The notes beneath the pieces were generated by a model that worked only from the letters and a program-made list of their open reading frames with translations, searched no databases and was not told where the DNA came from. Both the position numbers and the translations under genes were made by a program. Shown piece by piece: positions 35,312-44,861 of a DNA stretch of 64,000 nt; positions within the stretch are counted from its first letter, which is position 1; the number at the start of each line of letters is the position of its first letter. Origin of the DNA: PXAP01 sp964421595 (GTDB lineage Bacteria > Bacteroidota > Bacteroidia > Bacteroidales > PUMT01); assembly GCA_964421595.1 (NCBI GenBank), contig CAYQXY010000024.1, forward strand, positions 16,752 to 80,751, in the 5' to 3' direction.

Positions 35312-38300
35312 ATGTTTAAAAAAAGTACAACTATCCTGTTGCTTGCCTTCCTTTTTGTTTTTGCAAAAGCACAGGATGAAGGAAGATTAATGAGATTTCC
35401 GGCAATCCATGGTGACCAGATAGTCTTTTCATACGCCGGTAACCTTTACATTGTCAACAGCTCCGGCGGCACAGCCAGAAAATTAACCACACACGACGGT
35501 TACGAGATGTTTCCCCGTTTTTCACCTGATGGAAAACACATTGCATTTACAGGACAGTATGACGGTAATACCGAGGTATTCCTGATCCCCTCAACCGGGG
35601 GAGAACCAAAAAGGATGACATATACCGCCACTCTTGGAAGAGACGACCTTGGCGACCGCATGGGTCCCAATAACATTGTTATGGGATGGACACCGGACGG
35701 CAAAAATATTACTTACAGATCGAGGAAAAAATCTTTCAACTCATTTAAAGGTCATTTATTTAATGTGCCGGTTGAGGGTGGCATGCCTGAGCAGATTCCC
35801 TTATCTGTCGGCGGATTTCTATCCTATTCTCTTGACGGCAAAAAAATGGCCTATAACAAGGTATTTCGTGAATTCAGGACCTGGAAATATTATAAGGGAG
35901 GCATGGCAGATGACATCTGGGTATATGATATGACTTCACTCAGCAATACCAATGTGACAAACAGCAATTCACAGGATATCATCCCGATGTGGGTAAGAGA
36001 TGACCTGTTTTTCATATCTGACCGCGACCGTACCATGAACCTGTATGTCTATAATACAAATACCGGCGAGACAAGCAAGGTTACAGATTTCACTGAATAT
36101 GACATCAAGTTCCCCTCTCTGGGAAGAGATCATATAGTCTTTGAAAATGGCGGACATATTTACAAGCTGGATGTCAGGACAAGAAATTATGAGAAAGTTC
36201 CTGTAAACATAAGCGGCGATTACATTCACGCCAGGGCAGAGTGGAAAGATGTTGCCGGATCAATTAATTCAGCCGGGATGTCTCCTAACGGAGAGAGGCT
36301 TGTATTTGCAGCCAGGGGAGAGGTATTCAATGTGCCGGTTAAAAACGGAATTACAAGAAACCTGACCCAGACTCCTGGCGCACATGACCGAAACGCGAGC
36401 TGGTCGCCAAACGGTGAATATATTGCCTGGATATCAGATAAATCAGGTGAATTTGAGTTATACACACAAAGGCAGGACGGATCGCAGTCTCCTAACCAGC
36501 TGACTTCAGCCGGTGACACCTATATTTTCAACTTCAAATGGTCTCCCGACAGCAGGAAGCTGGTCTATCACGACAAGAAAAACCGGCTCAGGATAGTTGA
36601 TGTAGCAACAGGCTCGATATCAGAAGTGGCATATTCCGGACTTGGTACCATATCCGATTATAACTGGTCGCCCGACAGCAGGTGGATAACCTATACAAGA
36701 CCAGAGCAGGGAATGAATATAGTTTGCCTGTACAATGTGGAGACCGGAAGTTCCCATGATGTAACCGAAGGATGGTATGCATCAGGAAATCCTTCATTCA
36801 GTTCAGACGGGAAATACCTGGTATTTATATCCAGAAGAGACTTTAATCCTGTCTATTCTCAGACTGAATGGAATCATGTTTATACCGATATGACCAGGAT
36901 CTACCTGGCAACCCTGGCAAAGGCCACACCAAACCCTTTTGCCCCGGAAGACGATAAGGTTGAGCCAGCATCGGCCTCACCCGGCGCTGACAATAAGGTT
37001 ACGGGAGATGCAGTACCGGCCGGACTTGTGACTGTAGATATTGATGGAATTAAAAACAGGATCATTTCACTGCCTGTAAGTCCCTCAAACTATTTTAGTG
37101 TTCAGGCAGTTGGAAATAAGATATACTATAATGAAAGATCTTCATCAGCGGGTACCACAAACTTCAAGATGTACGATCTCGAAAAGAAAAAGGAGACAGA
37201 GCTTGGTGAAGGAATGTCATTCACAATATCATCAAATAATAAAAAAATGCTGGTACGGGTACGCAATAATTATTCGGTGATTGATCTGCCCGACAGGAAG
37301 ATAAATATCGAAGAAACTGTTGATCTCTCAAACATGCGTGCGTGGGTTGACTATTCTCAGGAATGGCAGCAGATTTTTGATGAGAGCTGGAGACAGATGA
37401 GGGATTTCTTTTACGATCCCGGAATGCATGGAGTGGACTGGAAGGCAATGTATGAAAAGTATAACGAACTGATCCCCTATGTAAAGCACCGTACCGACCT
37501 TACCTATGTAATTGGCGAACTTATTGCCGAGCTGAATGTAGGGCATGCATATGCACAGAATGGTGAAAGGCCAATGCCTGAGAGAATCAATATGGGACTT
37601 CTGGGTGCCGAAATAAGCAGGCACTCTTCCGGATATTATACCATAGACAGAATACTTGAGGGAGCCAACTGGAGCACCTCATTATATTCGCCGCTTACCG
37701 AAATCGGTCTGAATATTAATAACGGCGATTATATTATAGCGGTTAACGGCAAAGATCTTGCCGATGTTGATAATATGTACCGGTTGCTTGTAAACACTGC
37801 CGGTAAAATGGTTGAACTTACCGTTAACAGTAATCCCGAAACTACAGGAAGCCGGAAAGTTATTGTGAAACCTGTTTCAGACGAGGCAGACCTGTATTAT
37901 TATAACTGGGTTCAGGAAAACATCCGCAAGGTAGATGAAGCTACCGGCGGCCAGGCAGGTTATATCCATATTCCCGATATGGGAGTTAACGGTCTCAATC
38001 AGTGGGCAAGATTATATTACCCTCAGTTGCAGAAGCGCGGACTGATTATTGATGACAGGGAGAATGGCGGTGGTAATGTCTCTCCAATGATCATTGAACG
38101 GCTGCAACGCACAATGACCTATGCAACAATGCATACCAACCAGACAGAAGGATCGGTTAACCCGGTCGGCACGCATGTCGGACCCAAGGTGGCACTCATC
38201 GACAGGTATTCGGCTTCTGACGGTGACCTTTTTCCATACAGGTTCAGGCACAACAAAATCGGAACGATTATAGGCGAAACCAGCTGGGGCGGTGTGGTTG

Positions 38301-38560
38301 GATACAGCGGAGCTATTCCTGCCATGGATGGTGGCTCAATCATAACCCCTTCGTATGCTCCGTATGCAGCTGATGGTAGTGGATTTATCATTGAAGGTGA
38401 AGGAGTTGAACCCGATATTTTTGTCCATAACGATCCATCACGGGAATTCAGGGGAATTGATGATCAGCTAAACAGGGCCATTGAAGAAATTCTTAAGGAA
38501 ATTGAGTCTTTCGACAGGTTCGTCCCTCCGATTCCCCAGTTTCCCGATAAAAGTAAATAA
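35312..38560 (+). CDS. Exported tricorn-protease homologue (S41)
   Basis: 1082 residues with an N-terminal signal peptide (cleavage near FAKAQ). Residues 25-300 and 305-550 are two beta-propellers with repeated SPDGKHIAF / SPNGEYIAW / SPDSRKLVY units. A Pro/Ala-rich linker at about 548-575 precedes a C1 helical domain (WRQMRDFFYDPGMHGVDW), a PDZ-like domain (LNINNGDYIIAVNGKDL) and the S41 catalytic C2 domain. His745 in VGHAYA and Ser969-Asp970 in SASDGD match the catalytic His and Ser of archaeal tricorn, and GEGVEPDIF follows. The archaeal enzyme is cytosolic, whereas this one is exported, so it probably trims peptides in the periplasm. A terminator follows. Confidence 0.93.
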   Translation: MFKKSTTILLLAFLFVFAKAQDEGRLMRFPAIHGDQIVFSYAGNLYIVNSSGGTARKLTTHDGYEMFPRFSPDGKHIAFTGQYDGNTEVFLIPSTGGEPKRMTYTATLGRDDLGDRMGPNNIVMGWTPDGKNITYRSRKKSFNSFKGHLFNVPVEGGMPEQIPLSVGGFLSYSLDGKKMAYNKVFREFRTWKYYKGGMADDIWVYDMTSLSNTNVTNSNSQDIIPMWVRDDLFFISDRDRTMNLYVYNTNTGETSKVTDFTEYDIKFPSLGRDHIVFENGGHIYKLDVRTRNYEKVPVNISGDYIHARAEWKDVAGSINSAGMSPNGERLVFAARGEVFNVPVKNGITRNLTQTPGAHDRNASWSPNGEYIAWISDKSGEFELYTQRQDGSQSPNQLTSAGDTYIFNFKWSPDSRKLVYHDKKNRLRIVDVATGSISEVAYSGLGTISDYNWSPDSRWITYTRPEQGMNIVCLYNVETGSSHDVTEGWYASGNPSFSSDGKYLVFISRRDFNPVYSQTEWNHVYTDMTRIYLATLAKATPNPFAPEDDKVEPASASPGADNKVTGDAVPAGLVTVDIDGIKNRIISLPVSPSNYFSVQAVGNKIYYNERSSSAGTTNFKMYDLEKKKETELGEGMSFTISSNNKKMLVRVRNNYSVIDLPDRKINIEETVDLSNMRAWVDYSQEWQQIFDESWRQMRDFFYDPGMHGVDWKAMYEKYNELIPYVKHRTDLTYVIGELIAELNVGHAYAQNGERPMPERINMGLLGAEISRHSSGYYTIDRILEGANWSTSLYSPLTEIGLNINNGDYIIAVNGKDLADVDNMYRLLVNTAGKMVELTVNSNPETTGSRKVIVKPVSDEADLYYYNWVQENIRKVDEATGGQAGYIHIPDMGVNGLNQWARLYYPQLQKRGLIIDDRENGGGNVSPMIIERLQRTMTYATMHTNQTEGSVNPVGTHVGPKVALIDRYSASDGDLFPYRFRHNKIGTIIGETSWGGVVGYSGAIPAMDGGSIITPSYAPYAADGSGFIIEGEGVEPDIFVHNDPSREFRGIDDQLNRAIEEILKEIESFDRFVPPIPQFPDKSK

Positions 38561-38615
38561 CCCTTGCGGGGAACAAAACGTATGCAATAAATTCTGTTTA
38601 AAACCGATCTGTTTT

Positions 38616-38643
38616 AAAACCTGCCTTTCCGGGCAGGTTTTTT
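38616..38643 (+). terminator. Rho-independent terminator after the tricorn gene
   Basis: A perfect 10-bp stem (AAAACCTGCC / GGCAGGTTTT, loop TTTCCG) with a T run, 55 bp after the stop codon. Confidence 0.85.
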
Positions 38644-38737
38644 ATTTACACCAAACCGGCAACAATATTTCCAATGAAAGTGCAGTTTATTTTATTTATT
38701 ACCAGTAATTCGCATGCAACATCAGCAAAAATTACTG

Positions 38738-38791
38738 ATTAATCACCAATACTCTTTTTGGTCCCTGGTAGTTGGAACATTGGAGATTAAT
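38738..38791. repeat. Inverted repeat, 13-bp arms, 12/13 match
   Basis: Arms ATTAATCACCAAT (38738-38750) and ATTGGAGATTAAT (38779-38791), separated by 28 nt. There is no T run. It lies 273 bp before the hybrid kinase gene. It could be an RNA structure or a binding site. Confidence 0.35.
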
Positions 38792-39063
38792 ACAATTTAA
38801 CTATAATTACTGAGCCGTAAGCAAAAAATATATTTCTGGTATCCCTTAAGGAATACCATCTTCCCATAAGAGCTTAATTTTAAGCTTTTTGTTTATATCT
38901 CTCCTGAAAAATAGAAAAAACTACCAACAAGTTCATAATGAGTTGTTCAAAACAGCAACTAAAAAGCAAAAGAAAGCGTAATATAATTGAGAATAAAAGA
39001 TTGGTTATTTATTTTTTTAATAACTTGTCCTGAATTGTTCTTTTTGACAGCATTACTGATATT

Positions 39064-41295
39064 ATGCAAATTACAAAGCACGTGCGGCCTATTAAAAATT
39101 ACTGGTTACTTCCGGGGATTTTTTTATTTGTGCTTGTCCTTCTCTTCAGTCTGCTGATATCCCACAATCACCTTCAGCAGAAGCGAATCACAACTGAAAA
39201 ATACCAGTATCTGAGCGCAATAAGCGACTTTAAGATTGATAAAATACAAAGCTGGATCAATGAACGAAAAGGTGAGGCCCGGTTTACCTATTCAAATGAA
39301 GGCTTTGTTGAACTTGTAAAAGAATTGGTCGAAAATCCGGAAAACACCGGGATTGTTGATTATACAAAAGAATGGCTCAGGCCAATGAAGGAGAGCCATG
39401 ACTACATCTTTATAACATTTATATGTGCAAACGGGATTCAACTTCTTCCAACTGAAGGGATAATCATTGACCGGGAACAGAAAAATGCTGCCCTGGCTGC
39501 CGGAATATCCGGGGAAATTTCCATAAGCGACATTATTCAGGATTCTGCCGGAAATATATTTATGGATATGTTTGTGCCAATTACCGACCATGGTTCAGGG
39601 GAGCTGTTGGGGACTGTAATATTCAGGATTGATCCTCGCACTGAACTTTTCCCGCTGATAAGAAATATTATTATACCCAGCAGAAGCCTGGAGACGTTGC
39701 TGGTTAGAAATGAGCAGGATGGTGTACTGATAATGAATAATTTGCGTCATAGTCCTGAGACCCCGCCAATGTCAATGACATTGACCGGCACATATGAAAA
39801 TAGGGGAAGTCTGGAATTCTATGAAGCAGAAGGTACCATTACCGCAATTGATTACCGTAATGTTGAAGTGCTGGCCGATATAAGAAGAGTTCATGAGTTT
39901 GACTGGACCATAATTACAAAAATAGATATCGATGAGATATTTGAACCTCTGGTAGCCCAGCGAATTCAGTTTACGATAATGATCCTGCTGGTTTCAGCTT
40001 TCCTGGCGCTTCTGGTTTTCTTTCTTATCAAGATCAGGCAGAATAAATATTTCAGAGATATTGTAACTGAACGCAACGAATCGGAAATTAAAATACGGGA
40101 ACTGAATAATCAGCTTAGAACTGCCCGCGATGTGTCGGAGGAGTCTAGTAAACTGAAATCAGCCATCCTGATGAACATGAGTCATGAAATAAGAACACCA
40201 TTGAACGGTATTCTCGGCTTTGCACAGTTACTTTCCAGAAAATTACAGGGAACTCCCGAAGAGAGTATGATAAGCCATATAAGGGTATCAGGCGACCGCC
40301 TGCTTAAAACACTTACAAATATAATGGATCTTGCCCAGCTGGAGTCTGAAAGGGCCCCGGTCAGAGTAGAACAATATATTCTGAAAGAGATAACCTGGGA
40401 GCTAAAAGAAAAATATAAGCTTCTTGCATACAATAAGAACCTATTCTTTAACTATGGCATCGATGAAGATTATCCACTTCGTGCTGACCGGATAATGCTT
40501 TCCCAGGCACTTGGCCATATTCTTGACAATGCCATAAAGTATACCGATTCCGGAGAAATCAGCATCACTTCCGATCAATGTGTTGAACATGGTATTCTTT
40601 GCACCAGGATCCATATTGCCGATACAGGTATTGGTATACCTCCCGGGGAAATTGAAAATATATTTTTAGAATTCAGACAGGTCAGCCAGGGCTATAAGCG
40701 TCAGTACGAAGGTTCCGGAATAGGACTTTCCCTTGTAAAGAAAATGATTACGCTTATGAACGGAACCATAAGTGTTGAAAGCAAAACTGGAAAAGGTTCA
40801 GTATTCACCATTAGTCTGCCTGCAGGAATTACGGCAGGCAAGCAGGTGAAAATTGAGTTTGACCCCGGGGAAAAATTGCAATCACCCTCTGGAAAATCAA
40901 AAATGAAGATTTCCCATGAAAAAAACAAGCCAAATGTTCTTGTCGTTGAAGACAACAAGGTAAATGCAGAACTGATCTCGGCATATCTTGACGGTTCAGT
41001 TATGATTGAATATGCAGCAGATGGTGAAGCTGCCATAAAAATGGCTGAAAACAAAGTATTTGATATTGTACTTATGGATATAAATCTCGGTCCCGGGATT
41101 GATGGCCTGGAGACAATGGACAGGATGAGGTCAATAAATGGCTACAGTGAGACTCCTGTTGTAGCTGTTACAGGCTATACCATGGAAGAGGATAAAAAAA
41201 GGATATTAAACAGAGGATGTGACTACTTTCTGGCAAAACCCTTCACTCAGAAAGATCTGCAATTACTGATAGAGCAAATAAATGGCATTATCTGA
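39064..41295 (+). CDS. Hybrid sensor histidine kinase with C-terminal receiver, orphan
   Basis: 743 residues. TM1 at about 13-33, an extracytoplasmic PDC/CACHE-like sensor (about 40-298), TM2 at about 303-324, then HisKA with phospho-acceptor His374 in NMSHEIRTPLNG. The HATPase domain has N489 (DNAIKY), DTGIGIP at 520-526 and GSGIGLSLV at 550-558. The receiver (624-743) has E629/D630, phospho-acceptor Asp672 (LMDINLG), Thr703 and Lys725. There is no DNA-binding output domain, so phosphate must pass to another protein. It has no partner regulator nearby. The SDFKIDKIQSWINERK segment after TM1 is typical of Bacteroidota sensors of this type. Confidence 0.92.
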   Translation: MQITKHVRPIKNYWLLPGIFLFVLVLLFSLLISHNHLQQKRITTEKYQYLSAISDFKIDKIQSWINERKGEARFTYSNEGFVELVKELVENPENTGIVDYTKEWLRPMKESHDYIFITFICANGIQLLPTEGIIIDREQKNAALAAGISGEISISDIIQDSAGNIFMDMFVPITDHGSGELLGTVIFRIDPRTELFPLIRNIIIPSRSLETLLVRNEQDGVLIMNNLRHSPETPPMSMTLTGTYENRGSLEFYEAEGTITAIDYRNVEVLADIRRVHEFDWTIITKIDIDEIFEPLVAQRIQFTIMILLVSAFLALLVFFLIKIRQNKYFRDIVTERNESEIKIRELNNQLRTARDVSEESSKLKSAILMNMSHEIRTPLNGILGFAQLLSRKLQGTPEESMISHIRVSGDRLLKTLTNIMDLAQLESERAPVRVEQYILKEITWELKEKYKLLAYNKNLFFNYGIDEDYPLRADRIMLSQALGHILDNAIKYTDSGEISITSDQCVEHGILCTRIHIADTGIGIPPGEIENIFLEFRQVSQGYKRQYEGSGIGLSLVKKMITLMNGTISVESKTGKGSVFTISLPAGITAGKQVKIEFDPGEKLQSPSGKSKMKISHEKNKPNVLVVEDNKVNAELISAYLDGSVMIEYAADGEAAIKMAENKVFDIVLMDINLGPGIDGLETMDRMRSINGYSETPVVAVTGYTMEEDKKRILNRGCDYFLAKPFTQKDLQLLIEQINGII

Positions 41296-41508
41296 CAAAC
41301 TTTTAATCCGGATAAAGTGTTGTTACTTTATTTAATAAAATCAAGCTTCAAATGATTGCTGATTGATTACCCATGTCTTATTAATTGCCATGGGGCCTGT
41401 CCTTTGTGTCACCTGGCAGCCATGGAGGTTCACCCGGTGATTATTCATATATAAGGCCTGGTTCGCAAACTCCTGTCCATATCTAAATATTTATATTTTT
41501 ATTTATAT

Positions 41509-41516
41509 TATCTTTG
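41509..41516 (+). promoter_or_regulatory. -7 element TATCTTTG before the OsmC-family gene
   Basis: An exact TAnnTTTG match, 53 bp before the ATG. No clear TTG at 19 nt. Confidence 0.4.
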
Positions 41517-41569
41517 CACAGAAATGGAATAAACATCCATAATCACCAAAAACATTAAACCACCCTGAT

Positions 41570-41965
41570 ATGGAAATGATAATTAGTTTAGAAGACGGTA
41601 AGAAAGTAAACGCATTTTATAAGGAAATGGTCATTAAAACCGATCAGCCGGTTCGCTCGGGAGGTGAAGCCAGTGCTCCCGAACCCTTCACACTTTTTCT
41701 TGCGTCAATTGGCACCTGTGCGGGGATTTACGTAAAATCATTCTGCGACCAGAGAGGTATTCCAACTGATAATATTAAACTGGTCCAGTCAATGACATAC
41801 AACCAGGAGAAAAAGATGATCGGTAAGATCAGCATAGATATTCAACTGCCGGCCGGTTTCCCTGAAAAGTACAAAGAAGCGGTAATTAAGGCAGCCGATT
41901 TATGTGCGGTTAAAAAACACCTCGCCGACCCTCCTGAAATAACTGTTGATGCTAATATCTATTAA
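41570..41965 (+). CDS. OsmC/Ohr-family protein
   Basis: 131 residues, cytoplasmic. The family is thiol-dependent peroxidases acting on organic hydroperoxides. The two conserved cysteines are in IGTCAGIYVKSFC (near residue 50) and AADLCAVKKHL (near 112), with SAPEPFTLFLASIG between strand and helix. The helix carries an extra Cys (KSFC) that could complicate the redox pair. Substrate specificity is not readable from sequence. It is monocistronic and convergent with the OmpA-family gene, with only a 6-bp gap between stop codons. Confidence 0.9.
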   Translation: MEMIISLEDGKKVNAFYKEMVIKTDQPVRSGGEASAPEPFTLFLASIGTCAGIYVKSFCDQRGIPTDNIKLVQSMTYNQEKKMIGKISIDIQLPAGFPEKYKEAVIKAADLCAVKKHLADPPEITVDANIY

Positions 41966-41971
41966 AGAATT

Positions 41972-43909
41972 CTAATCCTGGTCGCCGATAATTTCAAACT
42001 CAGTCCGCCGGTTTTCTGCACGGCCCTCCTCTGTTTCATTCGATTCAACAGGAGAAGTATCGCCGAAACCAATAAAAATTATCCTTGATTTATCTACCCC
42101 GGAACTGATAAGGTAGTCTGCTACCGATTCAGCTCTACGGGTGGAAAGTTCCCGATTATACTCCGGTTCCCCCACATTGTCGGTATGTCCGTTTATTCTA
42201 ATCCGTATTTGCGGATTCTGATGCATGAATTCACCAAGTTTTTCAAGTTCAGCTTTTGACTCGGCTTTTAACTCATAACTGTCAAATGCGAAAAAGATAT
42301 TGCGAAGAACGGTTTTTTCCCCGGTCCTTATCTTATGTAACGGTATATCCTTCAGATAGGGATCAGTTTGATGAGAGAACCCTCCAAGTGAGAAATTGTC
42401 TGAATAAAACAGATATCCCGTTTTTGATACATTCAGGGCATAGTCCCGGCCGGTAGCAATTGGAACAATAAATTCACCATTCCGGGAATCTGAAACGGAA
42501 TTTATTACTGTTTCGGCTGTGCTGAGGTCAATAAGTTCAAAGCTTGCCTGCAGCCTTTGCCGGCTGTCGGCATCGTATACTGTACCCTTCATATATGACA
42601 CCTCCAGGGGACGAGCATCGGGGTACAGATCGAATGAATACAGGTCGCGCACCTCACCGCTCATCCTGTCAGATGAAAAGTATCCCTTATCTCCCCGGGC
42701 ATTAACTATCAGCCCTATTTCGTCAAAATGGGTATTCAGCGGATATCCGAGATTTTCAGGTTCACTCCAGTTTCCATCTTCATCTTTACGGGTTACAAAA
42801 AGATCATACCCCCCCATTCCAATATGGCCATCGGATGAAAAATACAAGGTCTGATTATCAACATGTATGAAAGGAGACATTTCGTTACCCTCAGTATTAA
42901 CAACATCTCCAAGATTTACCGGCCTCCCCCATCTTCCGTCGGCAGCCAGCTCACTGTACCAGATATCCATTTTCCCCTCGCCTCCTCTTCTGTTACTTGA
43001 GAAATAGAGGGTTTTACCATCGGGGGATATTGATGGCTGAGCCTCCCATGAGGCAGAATTGACCGGTGAACCAAGGTTTACAGGTTCTCCCCACATGTTA
43101 CCTGTCCTTTCAGCAAAATAAATATCACAACTTCCCAGTCCGCCCTCACGGCTGCAGGCAGTAAAAAAGATCATCCTGCCGTCGGCAGATAAAGAAGGGG
43201 CGCCCTCATTGAGCTCTGAATTTATTGGCGGACCAATATTTTTTGCCAGTTCCCATTCATCGCCGGGCTTATAGCTTACATAAAAATCTTCGCGTAAATT
43301 CCCGGGCAACCTTCTTCCCTCAGAATTCCTCATTACCTGTCTGGTAAAGATGAGCGTTTGCTCGTCGGCGGTAAGTGTTGGCCAGTATTCATCATCATCG
43401 GTATTTATTGGCGGGCCAAGATCCTGCAGATTAAACGGAATCGGATTCTTTTTAGCCTCATTTGCGAATTCGCAGGCCTGCACCTTTCTTACAGCCTGGT
43501 CCTGGTAGCGTACCGGCACACCGGGATGGTCAATCAATTTACTGTATGCGATCCTGGCATTTTCATACTCGCCAATGGCCATCCATGCATTACCCGTATT
43601 AAACCAACCCAGGGGAAAAAATTCAGGATCAATTAAAAGAGCTTGCTCGAAGTAATTGGCAGCCTGCCGGTATTCCTTCATATCAAAATAAACATCACCC
43701 ATCAGCAAATATGCCTCGGCAAAACTTTTATCTGATGAGACAGCCTGCTCAAGCAGCTCAAGTGCACCCTCATAATTCAACAGCTCATATTGCTGGAGAC
43801 CAGACCGGAACAGCCTGGCAGCACGGTTATTCCGGGTGGAAAGTTCCTGAGAGAAAATAACTGTACTGTTAAGAAGAAAGACTAAAAACACCAGTAAAAA
43901 TCTAACCAT
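41972..43909 (-). CDS. TPR-PD40-OmpA family outer-membrane/peptidoglycan-binding protein
   Basis: 645 residues. Signal peptide 1-20. Residues 25-140 hold about three TPR repeats (AARLFRSGLQQYELLNYEGALELLEQAV; YRQAANYFEQALLIDPEFF). Residues 155-410 are WD40-like PD40 repeats (PTLTADEQTLIFTR; PSLSADGRMIFFTA; PSISPDGKTLYFSS; FIHVDNQTLYFSS). A carboxypeptidase-like beta domain follows (about 430-520). The C-terminal OmpA domain has NGHTDNVGEPEYNRELSTRRAESVADYL, which binds peptidoglycan. This architecture is common in Bacteroidota and resembles PorE/SprF partners of the type IX system, but no porU/porV etc. are here, so I do not claim that. It lies 23 bp after queE and is likely co-transcribed. 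Confidence 0.93.
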   Translation of the reverse strand: MVRFLLVFLVFLLNSTVIFSQELSTRNNRAARLFRSGLQQYELLNYEGALELLEQAVSSDKSFAEAYLLMGDVYFDMKEYRQAANYFEQALLIDPEFFPLGWFNTGNAWMAIGEYENARIAYSKLIDHPGVPVRYQDQAVRKVQACEFANEAKKNPIPFNLQDLGPPINTDDDEYWPTLTADEQTLIFTRQVMRNSEGRRLPGNLREDFYVSYKPGDEWELAKNIGPPINSELNEGAPSLSADGRMIFFTACSREGGLGSCDIYFAERTGNMWGEPVNLGSPVNSASWEAQPSISPDGKTLYFSSNRRGGEGKMDIWYSELAADGRWGRPVNLGDVVNTEGNEMSPFIHVDNQTLYFSSDGHIGMGGYDLFVTRKDEDGNWSEPENLGYPLNTHFDEIGLIVNARGDKGYFSSDRMSGEVRDLYSFDLYPDARPLEVSYMKGTVYDADSRQRLQASFELIDLSTAETVINSVSDSRNGEFIVPIATGRDYALNVSKTGYLFYSDNFSLGGFSHQTDPYLKDIPLHKIRTGEKTVLRNIFFAFDSYELKAESKAELEKLGEFMHQNPQIRIRINGHTDNVGEPEYNRELSTRRAESVADYLISSGVDKSRIIFIGFGDTSPVESNETEEGRAENRRTEFEIIGDQD

Positions 43910-43932
43910 AGAATTGCTGTTACTGAAGATAA

Positions 43933-44553
43933 TCAGGGTATATGCATAAACTTATGCGCCTGCAATGAAATATTCCATTGTGGATTATTCTTGACATATT
44001 CCACTATAGATGAAACTATTATATCATACCTGCTCCATTCCGGCTGGAGATATAACCGGCAATTACTATTTACCAGTTTAGCAGTCTCTTCTGCCCATTC
44101 CAGATCAGAATTGTCGAACACAATAACCTTGAGCTCGTCTGCCATGTTATATATTTCAGGTTGTGGAGGGCTTTGCTTCTTGGGTGAAAGACATATCCAG
44201 TTCCATTCTCCGGTTAGCGGATATGCCCCGGAAGTTTCAACATAAGTCTCAATGCCATTCTCCTTTAATTCTGCGCAAAGATAGTCCAGAGGATAGCTTG
44301 ATGGTTCACCCCCTGTAACAACAACCGATCTGGATGGATAGGTAAGTGCCCTCTGTACAATTTCATCTGTATCGACCAGGGGGTGTAAATGCCGGTTCCA
44401 TGTGTACTTTGCATCGCACCAGCTGCATCCGATATCACACCCTCCAAGACGGATAAAATAAGCAGGCTTCCCGGTGTGATATCCTTCTCCCTGAATAGTG
44501 TAAAAATCTTCTACCAGCGGTAGTTTTTTTCCCCCTTCAAACACTTCATCCAT
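43933..44553 (-). CDS. queE: 7-carboxy-7-deazaguanine synthase
   Basis: A radical-SAM enzyme of queuosine biosynthesis: converts 6-carboxy-tetrahydropterin to 7-carboxy-7-deazaguanine. 206 residues. QGEG at 21-24 and the cluster motif C39-x3-C43-x2-C46 (GGCDIGCSWCDAKYTWN) bind the 4Fe-4S/SAM. VVTGGEPSSYPLDYL is the SAM/glycine loop. Other que genes are not in the window. It is the first gene of a two-gene unit with the OmpA-family protein, an arrangement that may only be positional. Confidence 0.95.
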   Translation of the reverse strand: MDEVFEGGKKLPLVEDFYTIQGEGYHTGKPAYFIRLGGCDIGCSWCDAKYTWNRHLHPLVDTDEIVQRALTYPSRSVVVTGGEPSSYPLDYLCAELKENGIETYVETSGAYPLTGEWNWICLSPKKQSPPQPEIYNMADELKVIVFDNSDLEWAEETAKLVNSNCRLYLQPEWSRYDIIVSSIVEYVKNNPQWNISLQAHKFMHIP

Positions 44554-44861
44554 TAGTCAAATATTAACCCATAAAAGTACCAAAAAAATAAAAATAAAAG
44601 CAGGAGTATTTGATTATACATACACTCCTGCTAAAAAGTTTTATTATATTTTAAAAAGCATCAGGCAACAGGGCAGGGACTGCCCGAAACCAGGCCAGGG
44701 TAAAAGGCAATGCCTTCGATAAACCAGAGCTTCCCTGGAGGTGGTTCACTTTATTATTATTCCGGCTGCATGTAGCCGGACATTTCGCATAAAGTAATTA
44801 TCTGATTTTGAAAAATTTAACCAACTCTGCCCGTACAGGAAAGTTAAATTGTCAGTTGCTG
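44554..44861. other. Intergenic region between queE and alkaline phosphatase
   Basis: It holds a terminator-like hairpin (44599-44632) and a GC-rich 7-bp hairpin at 44761-44780 (arms TCCGGCT / AGCCGGA, no T run). Nothing else recognised. Confidence 0.45.
44599..44632 (-). terminator. Probable terminator downstream of the phosphatase genes
   Basis: A 9-bp stem (AGCAGGAGT / ACTCCTGCT) with a 16-nt loop. On the minus strand it is followed by a long T-rich tract. It lies 230 bp past the alkaline phosphatase stop, so it may instead insulate queE. Confidence 0.5.

Larger units (their letters stand above)
38561..39063. other. Intergenic region before the hybrid kinase
   Basis: It contains the terminator at 38616-38643 and an inverted repeat at 38738-38791. 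No further gene or clear promoter was found. Confidence 0.5.
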
